Assembly: GCA_902362775.1 (NCBI GenBank)
Contig: CABIXV010000003.1
Coordinates: forward strand, 186,001 to 250,000
Length of the DNA: 64,000 nucleotides
Direction: 5' to 3'
Source of the DNA: Clostridiales bacterium
GTDB lineage: Bacteria > Bacillota > Clostridia > Oscillospirales > Oscillospiraceae
Shown here: piece after piece, positions 16,115 to 24,536 of the stretch
Layout: every line of letters starts with the position of its first letter
How positions within the stretch are numbered: position 1 is the first letter of the stretch
Notes under the pieces: generated by a model
What the model saw: only the letters and a program-made list of their open reading frames with translations
The model's database searches: none
What the model was told of the DNA's origin: nothing
Position numbers and translations under genes: made by a program

Positions 16115-17818
16115 CTACACCTCCTCCTGAAACAACTTCTTCATCTCGTCCTGATAGTTCAACACGATATGTACCTGCTTGTCCTCATTCACATAGATCT
16201 TCTCCACCAGCGCCAGCAGCATCTCACGGGTCAGCTCTTTTTCATCCCGGAACTTGGCAAAAGCGGAAAACCACTTATTTTGTTTGGGACTTGCCTCCGG
16301 CAAGGCGTCCTTTTCGACCTGCAAATCCTGAAGGCGTCCCTCAAGCTGGCGGGCTTCATCCTCATACCGGCTTTTCCCGAATAGATAATCCGCCTGCGTT
16401 ACAATACCGTCCACATAGCTTTCAAAGAGCGTCTGGCGGAGTGTGTCCAGCTTCTTTAAGCGTCCCTGCACCGATATGATCTCATTGTCAAGAGCCGTCC
16501 TGCGGCTTCTGGCCGCCGAGGACCGGCTGACCCTTTGGATGACTGCCTCCGCATCCGTGAGCATCGCCATCTGCAATCGAAGGACCTCATAAACGGCCGC
16601 TTTCAAATCGTTTTCTCGCAGGCCACCCGTATTGGGGCATCCGGCATCCAGAAGCATAGCGTGGCGGGGGCAGATAAAGTGGTACGCCACCGTCCTGCCT
16701 TTGTTATAAACACTCTTATAGCGTGTCATATTGTGCTGGCAGCACGCGCATACCACAAGCCCCTCAAAAATGTTTTCGCTGTCAAAATGGGCGTATTTCC
16801 CCAGACGGCTGTGGTATTCCTCGTGTTTGACTTTCAAAATGGCTTGAACCGCATCAAACAGTTCCTGCTCAATGATCGCCTCATGAGTGTTGGGGACAAT
16901 GATCCATTCTGATGGGGGCATAATTTTTTGCTTCTGCCCAGCGTGCAGTTTTGTGATTTTCTTGCCCTGAACCATGTGCCCCAGATACACCGGATTCTCC
17001 AAAATATGCTTCACTGTCTGTGTCTGCCACGGGCTGTTTTCAGAAAACCTCTTGGTAAACACAACGCCCTGCAAATAGCGGTGGTAATTGGGATTGGGAA
17101 TCTGTTCGGCAGTCAATGTTCTTGCTATCGCAGCGTTGCTCATTCCATCTTTTTTCATCCGAAAAATGCGCTGCACCACCTTCGCCGCGTCTAGGTCAAC
17201 GGCCAGCTTATGCCGATCCTCCGGGGATTTCACATAGCCATAGGCGGCAAAATTGCCGATAAACTCGCCGCTGCGTTTCTTGGTGTCCAGCGCAGAATAC
17301 ACCTTTTGAGAAATGTCCTTGGCGTAAATGTCGTTCATCAGGTTTTTCAGCGCGATGGTCATGGCCTCTCCGCTGTCCGCCCGGATACTGTCGTAGTTAT
17401 CATTGACGGAGATAAACCGCACTCCCATGAAGGGCAGTACCTTTTCCAGAAAGTTTCCGGTTTCCAGGAAGTCGCGCCCAAACCGGGACAGGTCTTTCAC
17501 GATGATGCAGTCCACCCGGCCTGCTTTCACATCCTCCATCATCCGCTGGAATCCAGGGCGCTCAAAATTTGTCCCGGTTTCTCCGTTGTCACGATAGCAG
17601 TCGTACAGCTCCAAATCAGGGTGCTTGGCGATATACCCACACAGATAGTCGATCTGCGTTTGCAGGCTCTCGCTGTCCTTGCGGTCACGGGTGTCCATGA
17701 TGGAGAGGCGCACATAAAGAGCTGTGCGGAAAATCCGCAGAGCGGCGGCCTTGGGCAGTACATCAACCGGAACGCCCTGTGCGGCCGCTATCTGTTTTCT
17801 TCTGCTCACACGCGCCAT
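16115..17818 (-). CDS. Large serine recombinase 2
   Basis: 567 residues. An extra N-terminal 28 residues precede the resolvase domain with YVRLS (Ser39), the DNGETGTNFERPGF loop and KDLSRFGRDFL. The zinc-ribbon region reads VCACCQHNM with later CPRHAMLLDAGC. A coiled coil and short C-terminus follow. The start ATG lies directly after the stop of recombinase 3, with GGAGG upstream. The three enzymes are clearly diverged from one another, so this is not a recent duplication. Confidence 0.9.
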   Translation of the reverse strand: MARVSRRKQIAAAQGVPVDVLPKAAALRIFRTALYVRLSIMDTRDRKDSESLQTQIDYLCGYIAKHPDLELYDCYRDNGETGTNFERPGFQRMMEDVKAGRVDCIIVKDLSRFGRDFLETGNFLEKVLPFMGVRFISVNDNYDSIRADSGEAMTIALKNLMNDIYAKDISQKVYSALDTKKRSGEFIGNFAAYGYVKSPEDRHKLAVDLDAAKVVQRIFRMKKDGMSNAAIARTLTAEQIPNPNYHRYLQGVVFTKRFSENSPWQTQTVKHILENPVYLGHMVQGKKITKLHAGQKQKIMPPSEWIIVPNTHEAIIEQELFDAVQAILKVKHEEYHSRLGKYAHFDSENIFEGLVVCACCQHNMTRYKSVYNKGRTVAYHFICPRHAMLLDAGCPNTGGLRENDLKAAVYEVLRLQMAMLTDAEAVIQRVSRSSAARSRRTALDNEIISVQGRLKKLDTLRQTLFESYVDGIVTQADYLFGKSRYEDEARQLEGRLQDLQVEKDALPEASPKQNKWFSAFAKFRDEKELTREMLLALVEKIYVNEDKQVHIVLNYQDEMKKLFQEEV

Positions 17819-19486
17819 TTACACCGCCTCCTTTACCGTGGGGGCTGCCTGCGCCGCCTGACGATCCATATACTGTTCGATGTAGGCTACCGCCGCCCTG
17901 TACTCATTCTGGTACTTGAAAATGATCTCAATTCGGTTCCCTTCATAGACATAGATACGGTCGATGATCTTCACCAGGATTTTGCGCTCCATCACATCCA
18001 CATGGCGGAAGGACTTGAAATGGGCGATCCATTCTCCCTGCGGGGAACCCGCCCGCACAATGGCGTCCAATTCCTCCTGCCGCTTACTGATGGCCGCCGC
18101 AATCGCCTCGCACTTTTCCGTGTAAATCCGCTGATACTGCTTGAACTCATCTTCATTCAGCAGATGGTCCACGAACTTCTCATAAGCGGACATTTTGAAC
18201 CGCATGGCCTGTTCATAATCGGCTTTCAGCTTTTCAAGCTGCCGGTCAATCTTTCTGGCCTCTGTGTCCTCTGCGGGGAGAGCGGCGATGAATTGCAGGG
18301 TTTTCTCAATGTTCAGCACCGTTTCCATGTGAGCGTGGATACAGTCACGAACTGCGTCTGTCAGCAGCGCCTCGCTGATATTGTGGGTAGTGCAGGCGGT
18401 TTTGTCCGCCCGATTGGTGGAGCAGGAGTAATAAAAATATTTTTTCCCGCCAGCCGGAACGGTCTTGCGGATCATGTTCTGCTTGCAATCAGCGCAGAAC
18501 AAAAGTCCCGAAAAGGGATAGACCGTCTTTTTCTGTACGGCGATTCTGGTGTCCCGGCACAGCAGGCCGCTGACTGTCCGAAAATCCACCTCGCTGATAA
18601 TCGGCTCATGGGCGCCGGGAACCCTGATCCACTCGTCCTCTGGCTTCTCCATCAGCTTCTTGATTTTATAGTTTGGTCGCCCGGTCTTTCCCTGAACCAT
18701 CACACCGATATAGAGGGGATTCTTCAGGATGCGCCCAACCGCTACCGCCGACCACTTGGCCTGCGGATTGCTTTTGAAGCCGGAGATATACTTCATCCCC
18801 AGGGAACGCTTGTATTCTGATGGAGAGAGGACCCCATCGGCGTTCAGCCGGTCAGCGATCCCCTGCTGGCTCATTCCTTCCAGCTTCCAGCGGAAAATAT
18901 CCCGCACCACCTCGGCGGCGTAATCGTCCACAACAAGCTGATTCTTGTCGTCCGGTGATTTCAGATAGCCGTAGGCGGCAAACGCCCCCACAAACTGCCC
19001 CTTTCTTTTTTTAACCTCCAAATGGCTGCGGATTTTCACTGAAATATCCCGGCTGTAAGAATCGTTCATCAGGTTTTTGATGGGCAGCAGGATGGTGCTG
19101 GCCTGCCCCTGTAAATTGGCGGTATCATAGCCGTCGTTAATGGCGATGAACCGTATCCCGTGGTCTGCAAACTCCTGTAAGACCTTTCCGGTTTCAATAT
19201 AGTTGCGCCCCAAACGGGACAGGTCTTTTACCACGACGCAGTTGACTGCGCCGGAACGCACATCCTGTAAGACTTCCTGAATCCCAGGACGAAAAAAATC
19301 AACGCCACTAAACCCGTCATCCTTCCTCTCGGCATGGATGCGGATTTCTGGCATTGATTTCAAAAATTCCGTGATAAATTCCCGCTGATTCTTGATGCTG
19401 TTGCTTTCCGGCTTATCTCCATCATCATCAGACAGCCGGAGATAGATGTCGGCGTTATAAACAGCCTGCGCGGTCAAATTTTTCAT
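17819..19486 (-). CDS. Large serine recombinase 3
   Basis: 555 residues from the ATG at 19486 (GGAGG at 7 nt). YLRLS places the catalytic serine at 19; DDGFSGVDFFRPGI and KDLSRLGRNYI follow. The zinc ribbon is FCADCKQNM with a later CSTNRADKTAC. It is the first of the three recombinase genes and has its own promoter (19556-19584) and a hairpin (19497-19532) touching the ribosome site. Together the three may form one integration machine. Confidence 0.9.
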   Translation of the reverse strand: MKNLTAQAVYNADIYLRLSDDDGDKPESNSIKNQREFITEFLKSMPEIRIHAERKDDGFSGVDFFRPGIQEVLQDVRSGAVNCVVVKDLSRLGRNYIETGKVLQEFADHGIRFIAINDGYDTANLQGQASTILLPIKNLMNDSYSRDISVKIRSHLEVKKRKGQFVGAFAAYGYLKSPDDKNQLVVDDYAAEVVRDIFRWKLEGMSQQGIADRLNADGVLSPSEYKRSLGMKYISGFKSNPQAKWSAVAVGRILKNPLYIGVMVQGKTGRPNYKIKKLMEKPEDEWIRVPGAHEPIISEVDFRTVSGLLCRDTRIAVQKKTVYPFSGLLFCADCKQNMIRKTVPAGGKKYFYYSCSTNRADKTACTTHNISEALLTDAVRDCIHAHMETVLNIEKTLQFIAALPAEDTEARKIDRQLEKLKADYEQAMRFKMSAYEKFVDHLLNEDEFKQYQRIYTEKCEAIAAAISKRQEELDAIVRAGSPQGEWIAHFKSFRHVDVMERKILVKIIDRIYVYEGNRIEIIFKYQNEYRAAVAYIEQYMDRQAAQAAPTVKEAV

Positions 19487-19496
19487 AACAATGCCT

Positions 19497-19532
19497 CCAA
19501 TCGTTTTGTTCGTCAGTCCCAACAACGATTGG
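19497..19532 (-). promoter_or_regulatory. Leader hairpin at the ribosome site of recombinase 3
   Basis: On the minus strand CCAATCGTT pairs with AACGATTGG (9 bp, 18-nt loop). The last two G of the stem are the first two of the GGAGG ribosome site. It may lower translation of the recombinase operon. Confidence 0.45.
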
Positions 19533-19555
19533 AGTGCGAGTTTTGTCCGATTTCT

Positions 19556-19584
19556 ATTATACAGCAGGGCACAGTCAGTGTCCA
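19556..19584 (-). promoter_or_regulatory. Promoter of the serine recombinase operon
   Basis: On the minus strand -35 TGGACA (19584-19579), 17-bp spacer, -10 TATAAT (19561-19556), with TG before the -10. It lies 70 bp upstream of recombinase 3 and after the end of the DUF6870 gene. Confidence 0.7.
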
Positions 19585-19617
19585 GGTATTTTTTTCGGTT
19601 CCATTCGTGTCAGGGAT

Positions 19618-19881
19618 TTACAGGGTACGGAGATAGCTTTCAAATTGTTCCTCCATTGTGGTTTCCTTGGCCGCCTCGGAAAAGCCAATTTTCACGACGA
19701 TCTTTCCGTGGCGGAAGCAGTAGGGGTTGCGGATCTGACGGATGAAGTCCAGTATCCGTTCCTCTCTTGGAAGTTCTGTGTGGATGGATATATCCCGAAT
19801 ATCGACAAGCTGTTCTGGATCGACCGTCTTAATATCAACGGCGGAGAGCGTATCAAGCTCTGCAAGCGTGAGTGATTTCAA
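19618..19881 (-). CDS. DUF6870 family protein
   Basis: 87 residues containing SAVDIKTVDPEQLVDIRDI and FIRQIRNPYCFRHG, typical of the DUF6870 proteins found on Clostridial ICEs. The start is TTG at 19881 with AGGAGG 7 nt upstream; no ATG fits. It lies 50 bp after the MazF-like gene. Function unknown; because it follows the toxin gene, an antitoxin-like or regulatory role is possible but unproven. Confidence 0.65.
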   Translation of the reverse strand: MKSLTLAELDTLSAVDIKTVDPEQLVDIRDISIHTELPREERILDFIRQIRNPYCFRHGKIVVKIGFSEAAKETTMEEQFESYLRTL

Positions 19882-19931
19882 ACAGGTTCCTCCTTTCTGC
19901 CTCTACCAATCTATTCAGAAGGGCGCCTGTC

Positions 19932-20291
19932 CTATGCCAGAGAACGCAGGCCCACGCTGATTGCCAGGGCTGTGTCGATCTCCTTCATCTTTTTCTTGTT
20001 GATCTGCCCGATATAGCCTCGCAGCCGCCTACGGTCAACCGTCCGTATCTGCTCCAACAGCAGCAGGGAGGTAGGGGCAAGGCCCGGCACATCCTCCAAC
20101 AAAACATGGGTAGGAAGGTGGGTCTTATCCCTTCGGCTGGTGATGGCCGCCGCTACCACGGTAGGGCTGAAATAGTTTCCCACATCATTTTGGAGAATGA
20201 GGATAGGGCGCGTTCCGCCCTGTTCCGAGCCAACCACCGGGTCTAGGTCGGCATAGAACAAAGCGCCGCGCCGGATCGCCTTTCGCCGCAT
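19932..20291 (-). CDS. MazF/PemK-type toxin
   Basis: 119 residues with the MazF fold: RRGALFYADLDPVVGSEQGG at the start, RPILILQNDVGN, then TSRRDKTHLPTHV and the RTVDRRRL strand. MazF proteins are sequence-specific mRNA endonucleases. The ATG at 20291 follows AGGAGGTC. No MazE-type antitoxin gene is visible directly upstream; the upstream region is disrupted by IS110. ICE-borne single MazF-like proteins are frequent and may have been recruited to control of the element. Confidence 0.85.
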   Translation of the reverse strand: MRRKAIRRGALFYADLDPVVGSEQGGTRPILILQNDVGNYFSPTVVAAAITSRRDKTHLPTHVLLEDVPGLAPTSLLLLEQIRTVDRRRLRGYIGQINKKKMKEIDTALAISVGLRSLA

Positions 20292-20757
20292 AAGAATGAC
20301 CTCCTGAATATAAGTAAGCCGGAAACAGGGCAAGCCCCGAAAGGCCCGCCCTGCGTCCGGCGAATTTTTTCCAATCTGTTTTCTTTCATTGTGCTATTTG
20401 TCCTCGACACCCCGCACATGGGAAGTCATCAGCGGCCAGCAGCGAACCGGCCCACGGGAATCTCACCCCTCCGAGGATCTCTCCGAGCTGCCCCCATTGC
20501 GTGATCCTGCGGTCAGGCAGGGCTGTGGCTGGACAGGAGTACCATTGTACCCTTTGCCGGTCATGGCCGCGCCGGGAGCTGCCCGGTTTTTACAGACCGC
20601 CGTTTCTCGCTCATACAGGCAGGATGACAGCAAGACCAATGAAAGAAAGTAGGTGGGATCTGCTCATCCGTGCCGTACCTCATGGCGCGGCTTCTGAATC
20701 GGCTTTTGCTCATCGCACTGGCAAAGGGGAAGTTACCGATGAATGAGTATGCGGTTG
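20292..20757. other. Region without an assignable gene, left of the IS
   Basis: About 470 bp between the MazF gene and the left IS end. Short frames exist on both strands (for example plus 20644-20746, minus toward 20561) but none has a convincing ribosome site and a recognisable product. It may contain the remains of a gene cut by the IS110 insertion. Confidence 0.4.
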
Positions 20758-22333
20758 TCAACGCCTCATGAAATGCCATCACAGCTGAGAATGAAAATAT
20801 AGTCTGTGCGTTAACCGCAGGATTTGCTAAACTGAAGTCAGCAGGCGTAGTCCGGTTGTACCTTGGTGGATTTTCACCCCGTTTGTTCAACGTGGACGAA
20901 TTGCCCAAGAGAACAGCAGTATGTTGCATCACGCAAGTGAAGAGCACGAGTAGCAAAGTTCGGATACCCACCCGGGCAATTCCCAGCCTGCATATTTCAG
21001 GGAGGGATTTGATGCAAGACATATTGACCTGCGCCATGGGATTGGATGTTCACCGCGATGTTATCGTTGCTTGTCTTGCCAGAGGCGAGCTGGGCACCGA
21101 GCCGGAAATTGAGATTCGCTCTTTCAGCACGCTTATCCCAGAAATGCGGAAATTACGGGACTGGGTGTTGGAGGTAGAGTGTCGCCATGTTGCCATGGAG
21201 AGCACCGGGATTTATTGGCAACCCATTTATGAGATGTTAGAGCCCTGCTTTGATGGTCAGATCAACATTCTGGTGGTAAATGCCCGCCACATGAAGAATG
21301 TGCCTGGGCGCAAAACGGATATGCGTGATGCGCAATGGATTGCTACATTACTCCGAGCAGGGTTGCTAAATGGGAGCTTTATCCCAGATAAGACTTTTCG
21401 GGAACTGCGGCATCTGACACGGTATCGTAAGAGCATCGTTCACGACATAACCGCCCAAAAGAACCGCATCGATAAGTTTCTGCAAAGCTCCGGCTTCCGT
21501 TTCACAGCGTTTCTATCGGACGCATTTGGAGCTTCTGGACGAAATATTATCCGTCATCTCATGGAATACGGAGATATCTCGCGGGAGGCTCTGGATAAGT
21601 GTCTGAAAACACAGACTCGGAAACGCATTGACGAAATTCTTGTTGCTTTGAACGGCTCACTTTCAGAGCACCAGCGGTCCTTTCTTCGTATGATATTTGA
21701 ACACTTGGAATCTCTTGAACGACACCGCCATACCGTGGAAGATGCTATTTCGGAAGAAATCGTAAAACATGAAGCGGCATTAAGTCTCCTGTGTTCTATA
21801 CCGGGCATTGACGTAACCGCAGCAGCTTCCATCATCGCAGAGATTGGTACTGATATGAGTGCATTTCCGGATTCCCAGCACATATGCTCCTGGGCTGGTT
21901 TGAGTCCCGGCAACAACGAGAGTGCCGGAAAACGCAAGAGCGCCCATATCAATAAGGGAGATCCTTACCTGAAAAGCATGCTCTGCGAAGTCGGATGGGT
22001 CATCTCCGGAAAACGAACACTGTACCTCTCTGGCTGGTACTGGCGAGTCAAGCAGCGCAAGGGAGCAAAACGGGCAACGATTGCTTTGGCTCGAAAGCTG
22101 TTGACGTTGATTTACACGATGCTGAAGACAGGAACCCCCTACAACGAAGAATGTTTTGAGATCCGCAGGAAACAAAGCGAACGAAAACGGGCCGGCCGCA
22201 TGGTGAACGAACTGCAAAAACTGGGATACTTTGTGGTTGCACCAGACTGATGTTCGCGGTTCCATACTTCGACCAGCGACAGGTTTTGGCCTGCCGCTTT
22301 TTGTGTTGCGATGGTTTTTCATGAGGCGTTGAA
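20758..22333 (+). mobile_element. IS110-family insertion sequence with terminal inverted repeats
   Basis: Left end 20758-20780 (TCAACGCCTCATGAAA-2 nt-CCATC) and right end 22311-22333 are inverted copies matching at 21 of 23 positions. They flank one DEDD transposase gene. A 230-bp noncoding stretch separates the left repeat from the gene; the right noncoding part is about 60 bp. Subterminal repeats are typical of the IS1111 branch, a long upstream noncoding part of the IS110 branch. No target duplication is evident, as expected for this family. Confidence 0.8.
21012..22250 (+). CDS. IS110-family DEDD transposase/recombinase
   Basis: 412 residues. The N-terminal RuvC-like domain has Asp12 (GLDVH), Glu63 (AMEST) and Asp103/Asp106 (KTDMRDAQW). 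The C-terminal Transposase_20 domain has SIPGIDVTAAASIIAEIG and WAGLSPGNNESAGKRKSA with the candidate catalytic serine. Members act with a structured RNA encoded in the same element to choose target and donor. The ATG at 21012 follows GGAGGGATTTG. The gene runs opposite to its ICE neighbours and appears intact. Confidence 0.92.
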   Translation: MQDILTCAMGLDVHRDVIVACLARGELGTEPEIEIRSFSTLIPEMRKLRDWVLEVECRHVAMESTGIYWQPIYEMLEPCFDGQINILVVNARHMKNVPGRKTDMRDAQWIATLLRAGLLNGSFIPDKTFRELRHLTRYRKSIVHDITAQKNRIDKFLQSSGFRFTAFLSDAFGASGRNIIRHLMEYGDISREALDKCLKTQTRKRIDEILVALNGSLSEHQRSFLRMIFEHLESLERHRHTVEDAISEEIVKHEAALSLLCSIPGIDVTAAASIIAEIGTDMSAFPDSQHICSWAGLSPGNNESAGKRKSAHINKGDPYLKSMLCEVGWVISGKRTLYLSGWYWRVKQRKGAKRATIALARKLLTLIYTMLKTGTPYNEECFEIRRKQSERKRAGRMVNELQKLGYFVVAPD

Positions 22334-22444
22334 AACCTGTTTGTCAAAGTACACGACCTCGCTACCTATTTTCGTAGCAAGGTACAGGCGAAAGGGGGGT
22401 CAGAAAGAACTCCTTTCACCCATCGTCCTGAAACCGTGGGGGTG

Positions 22445-22954
22445 TCAACCCTGCTCCGCAAAAAATTTTTTCAATTTTTCGATGGCAAGGTTCAGGGATT
22501 TGGCAACAGCCTGATGGCTTGTCCCTTCCAACCTGCCGATCTGCCGGGTGGACAGACCACGGAACACATGGAGTCGAAAACGCCGTTTCTGGACTTCTGT
22601 AAGTACGCCCGCAGCAAACAGTCGCTCCAGTGCAATCCGGGCATAGCGGCGGTTTTGTACTTCTGCCGCCAGTTCCTCCAATTCTTCTTCCAATGGCCGG
22701 GTAGAGCAGCAGTCCATTTCCTCTAAACCGTGGATGGACACATCCTTGCGGGTCTGTGTGCTTTCAGCCCGATCCTGCTCATAGTAAATCTCATCGGACA
22801 GGGCTTTCAGCTCCGCAAAGTCCTGTTCTGTTTTATCCGGGTTCTCCTTCAGGTAATCCTCCAGAGCAACCTCAATAATTTCATCATGGAAGCGATAAAC
22901 AATATTGGGGCTGTATTTGTTTATCGCATAATCGCTTTTGCGATAATCCCGCAA
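22445..22954 (-). CDS. Sigma-70-family-like regulator of the ICE
   Basis: 169 residues from a TTG at 22954; GGAGG lies 8 nt upstream and no ATG fits. The middle is acidic (EALALEDYLKENPD-like, DEIYYEQDRAES). The C-terminus is a sigma region 4-like HTH: LTEVQKRRFRLHVFRGLSTR, then RLEGTSHQAVAKSLNLAIEK. It shares this layout with the three sigma-like genes of element A. Its ribosome site is buried in the hairpin at 22962-22998. Likely controls ICE genes. Confidence 0.7.
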   Translation of the reverse strand: MRDYRKSDYAINKYSPNIVYRFHDEIIEVALEDYLKENPDKTEQDFAELKALSDEIYYEQDRAESTQTRKDVSIHGLEEMDCCSTRPLEEELEELAAEVQNRRYARIALERLFAAGVLTEVQKRRFRLHVFRGLSTRQIGRLEGTSHQAVAKSLNLAIEKLKKFFAEQG

Positions 22955-22961
22955 TTTTTGT

Positions 22962-22998
22962 ACCTCCGATCTGTTTTTTGCGAAAACAGACCGGAGGT
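22962..22998 (-). promoter_or_regulatory. Hairpin masking the ribosome site of the ICE sigma-like gene
   Basis: On the minus strand ACCTCCGGTCTGTTTT pairs with AAAACAGATCGGAGGT across CGCAA: 16 pairs with one G-U. The closing arm contains the GGAGG used by the TTG start at 22954. It matches in design, not in sequence, the hairpin at 1925-1961. Confidence 0.65.
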
Positions 22999-23438
22999 GG
23001 CGGCGCCCTGCTCTTATAACCAGGTTGCCTATAAAATAAGCGGCTGACTTTGTAATCTGGTACAAAATCAGCCGCTCGAAGGATAAGCGCATTGAGAAGC
23101 CCAATGGCGTATGGAGCATCCGCAGGCGGAGGCTTGTCCCCGGATGGGGCAAACTCTCTCCCGCAAAAGCGCCGGTGAACGCCGATTGAAAATTGTCCAT
23201 TAAAAGCCGTGTGTCGTTTGAGAAGGACAAAAAGCAGTTTCTCAATGCTGTGGATTTTCTCATCCATAGCACGCTACTCCTTGCCCGCTTATGCGGACGG
23301 CACACAGGCGGCTGGCGTCATCCCCTTTCTTTTAAGCGTGGCAGCTCAAAGCTGCCGCCCTTGCTGATATATGTTGTTGTAAGGTCGAACCGGGAGAAAT
23401 CATGGAGATATTCCCCGGATTATGTCGATGGGTAAAAG
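22999..23438 (-). other. Leader region upstream of the sigma-like gene
   Basis: No certain gene. A frame opening MDEKIHSIEKLLFVLLKRH at 23267 has a good AAGGAG site 8 nt upstream but overlaps the sigma-like gene and later becomes compositionally odd, so only a short leader peptide is credible. A small hairpin GGCAGC-TTTGA-GCTGCC lies near 23340-23357. Confidence 0.35.
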
Positions 23439-23479
23439 AAAAGCGGCCCTTATCCGCCCATGGGATAAAGACCGCTTTT
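23439..23479 (-). terminator. Strong terminator/attenuator hairpin
   Basis: On the minus strand a 17-pair stem (AAAAGCGG arm with CCGCTTTT arm, inner CTTTATCC with GGATAAGG) around a 7-nt loop, followed by CTTTTACCC. A short frame ends inside the stem (see 23450-23506). Confidence 0.65.
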
Positions 23480-23506
23480 CCTGATTTCCTTTTCTGCTCT
23501 GTCCAT
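23450..23506 (-). CDS. Candidate leader peptide, 18 residues
   Basis: The frame MDRAEKEIRKSGLYPMGG begins at an ATG (23506) preceded by GCGAGGTGAGG and its TAA falls in the ascending part of the terminator hairpin 23439-23479. A translated short frame ending within a terminator is the layout of translation-controlled attenuators. Too short to assign by homology. Confidence 0.35.
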   Translation of the reverse strand: MDRAEKEIRKSGLYPMGG

Positions 23507-23643
23507 GCGCCTCACCTCGCTTTGCGTGTTCAAAGGGATTGGGGGATAAACTGCCACACTAAGAGTTTACATGACAAATTTCACCAGTTATGTGCGAAGT
23601 TTTCTGTTGTTTGAGATAATTTTTCTGACTAACAGGTAAACAA

Positions 23644-23680
23644 AGAGAGGGTTGCTCTTTTGCGATGGGCAACCCTCTCT
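23644..23680 (-). terminator. Terminator of the dtxR/winged-helix end of the cargo operon
   Basis: AGAGAGGGTTGC (23644-23655) and GCAACCCTCTCT (23669-23680) pair over 12 bp. On the minus strand TTTGTTTACC follows. It begins 2 bp after the stop of the winged-helix gene. Confidence 0.7.
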
Positions 23681-23682
23681 TA

Positions 23683-24030
23683 TTAGGCATCAAGTTTGTA
23701 GCCAAACCGAAAAACAGTTTTGATAAAAATAGGATGCCTGGGATCAGACTCCAACTTCTTCCGCAGACGCCAGATCGTATTATCTACGGTAGTCATACCG
23801 TACTGATATTCCTCACCCCAGACTGCCGCATAAAGTTGCTCCCTTGTGTAAATCCTACCAGGGGATTTCGCCATGCAGTAAAGAATGGAGTATTCGCTGT
23901 GATTTAGGCGAATTTCCCTTCCGGCCTTCAGTACTCGCCGAGAAGCCGGGTAGATTTCAACATCTCCAAAAGACAGCATGGAGGATGTGGCTTCAACAAC
24001 TTGAACAGACTTATCCCGCAAAGCATCCAT
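23683..24030 (-). CDS. OmpR/PhoB-type winged-helix DNA-binding protein without receiver
   Basis: 115 residues from the ATG at 24030. The last 95 residues are a Trans_reg_C winged helix: LSFGDVEIYPASRRV, LNHSEYSILYCMAKSPGRIY, then TVDNTIWRLRKKLESD and KTVFRFGYKL. No phospho-receiver domain is present. The open frame continues about 25 codons upstream of the ATG (EEIIIIRAIDPDE) without a normal start codon, though GGAGGAG sits there, so a rare start is possible. It lies downstream of the second DtxR gene and may co-regulate the cargo. Confidence 0.7.
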   Translation of the reverse strand: MDALRDKSVQVVEATSSMLSFGDVEIYPASRRVLKAGREIRLNHSEYSILYCMAKSPGRIYTREQLYAAVWGEEYQYGMTTVDNTIWRLRKKLESDPRHPIFIKTVFRFGYKLDA

Positions 24031-24110
24031 GATAGTCTTAAAAACGGTTTCATCCGGGTCGATTGCCCGTATAATGATGATCTCCTCCGTGTTGTCATCA
24101 CCTCATCTTT

Positions 24111-24518
24111 TCAAGGCATTTTTGTCTGTTCTTTAGATTCTTCAAACGCTGCGGATACAGCTTTAAGTTGCTGGAAACTGCTCTCGCTGATTGCGTGCTC
24201 CATCCGGCAGGCGTCGCATTCCGCTTCCTTTGGATCAACACCAGCACTTACCAGCAGGCGAGTGAAGAAACAGTGCTTCTCATAGGTCTGTTCTGCTACC
24301 TCCCGGCCCACATCTGTTAGATGGAGAAAGTGGTCATCATCCATTATGAGAAATCCACCGTTTTTTAGAGTATTGACTGCATGGCACACGCTTGGTTTTG
24401 ATACTTCCATGTGCCGGGCTATATCCACGGAGCGTACTGCTCCTTTATGCATTTGGATTACTAAGATGGCCTCTAAATAATCCTCACCGGATGCGGTGGC
24501 TTGCTGTTTTCTTTTCAT
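24111..24518 (-). CDS. DtxR/MntR-family metal-dependent repressor (B)
   Basis: 135 residues, a close paralog of the repressor at 2396-2767: the HTH RSVDIARHMEVSKPSVCHAV differs by one residue, and the metal site again reads CDACRMEH with the DtxR-type Cys-x2-Glu-His. The N-terminal helix GEDYLEAILVIQ carries the other ligands. The start at 24518 follows GAGGAAA. It is 18 bp downstream of the ABC pair, at the end of the cargo operon, mirroring the gene order of element A. Likely iron- or manganese-responsive repressor of the Opp/ABC operon. Confidence 0.85.
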   Translation of the reverse strand: MKRKQQATASGEDYLEAILVIQMHKGAVRSVDIARHMEVSKPSVCHAVNTLKNGGFLIMDDDHFLHLTDVGREVAEQTYEKHCFFTRLLVSAGVDPKEAECDACRMEHAISESSFQQLKAVSAAFEESKEQTKMP

Positions 24519-24536
24519 ATTTTCCTCTTAGGACTT

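Noticed and set aside
17210..18820. A 536-codon plus-strand frame opposite the serine recombinases
   Set aside because: It is antisense to well-recognised recombinase genes, has no family motifs and no ribosome site. It arises from the codon bias of the other strand. The same holds for the long plus frames at 43022-44452 and 48969-50201.
20389..20746. Short frames left of the IS110 element
   Set aside because: No good ribosome site and no recognisable product in any of them; kept only as an unassigned region.
22884..23267. 127-codon minus frame starting with a good ribosome site
   Set aside because: It overlaps the sigma-like gene, and after about 20 codons the composition is unlike a real protein. 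At most a leader peptide.
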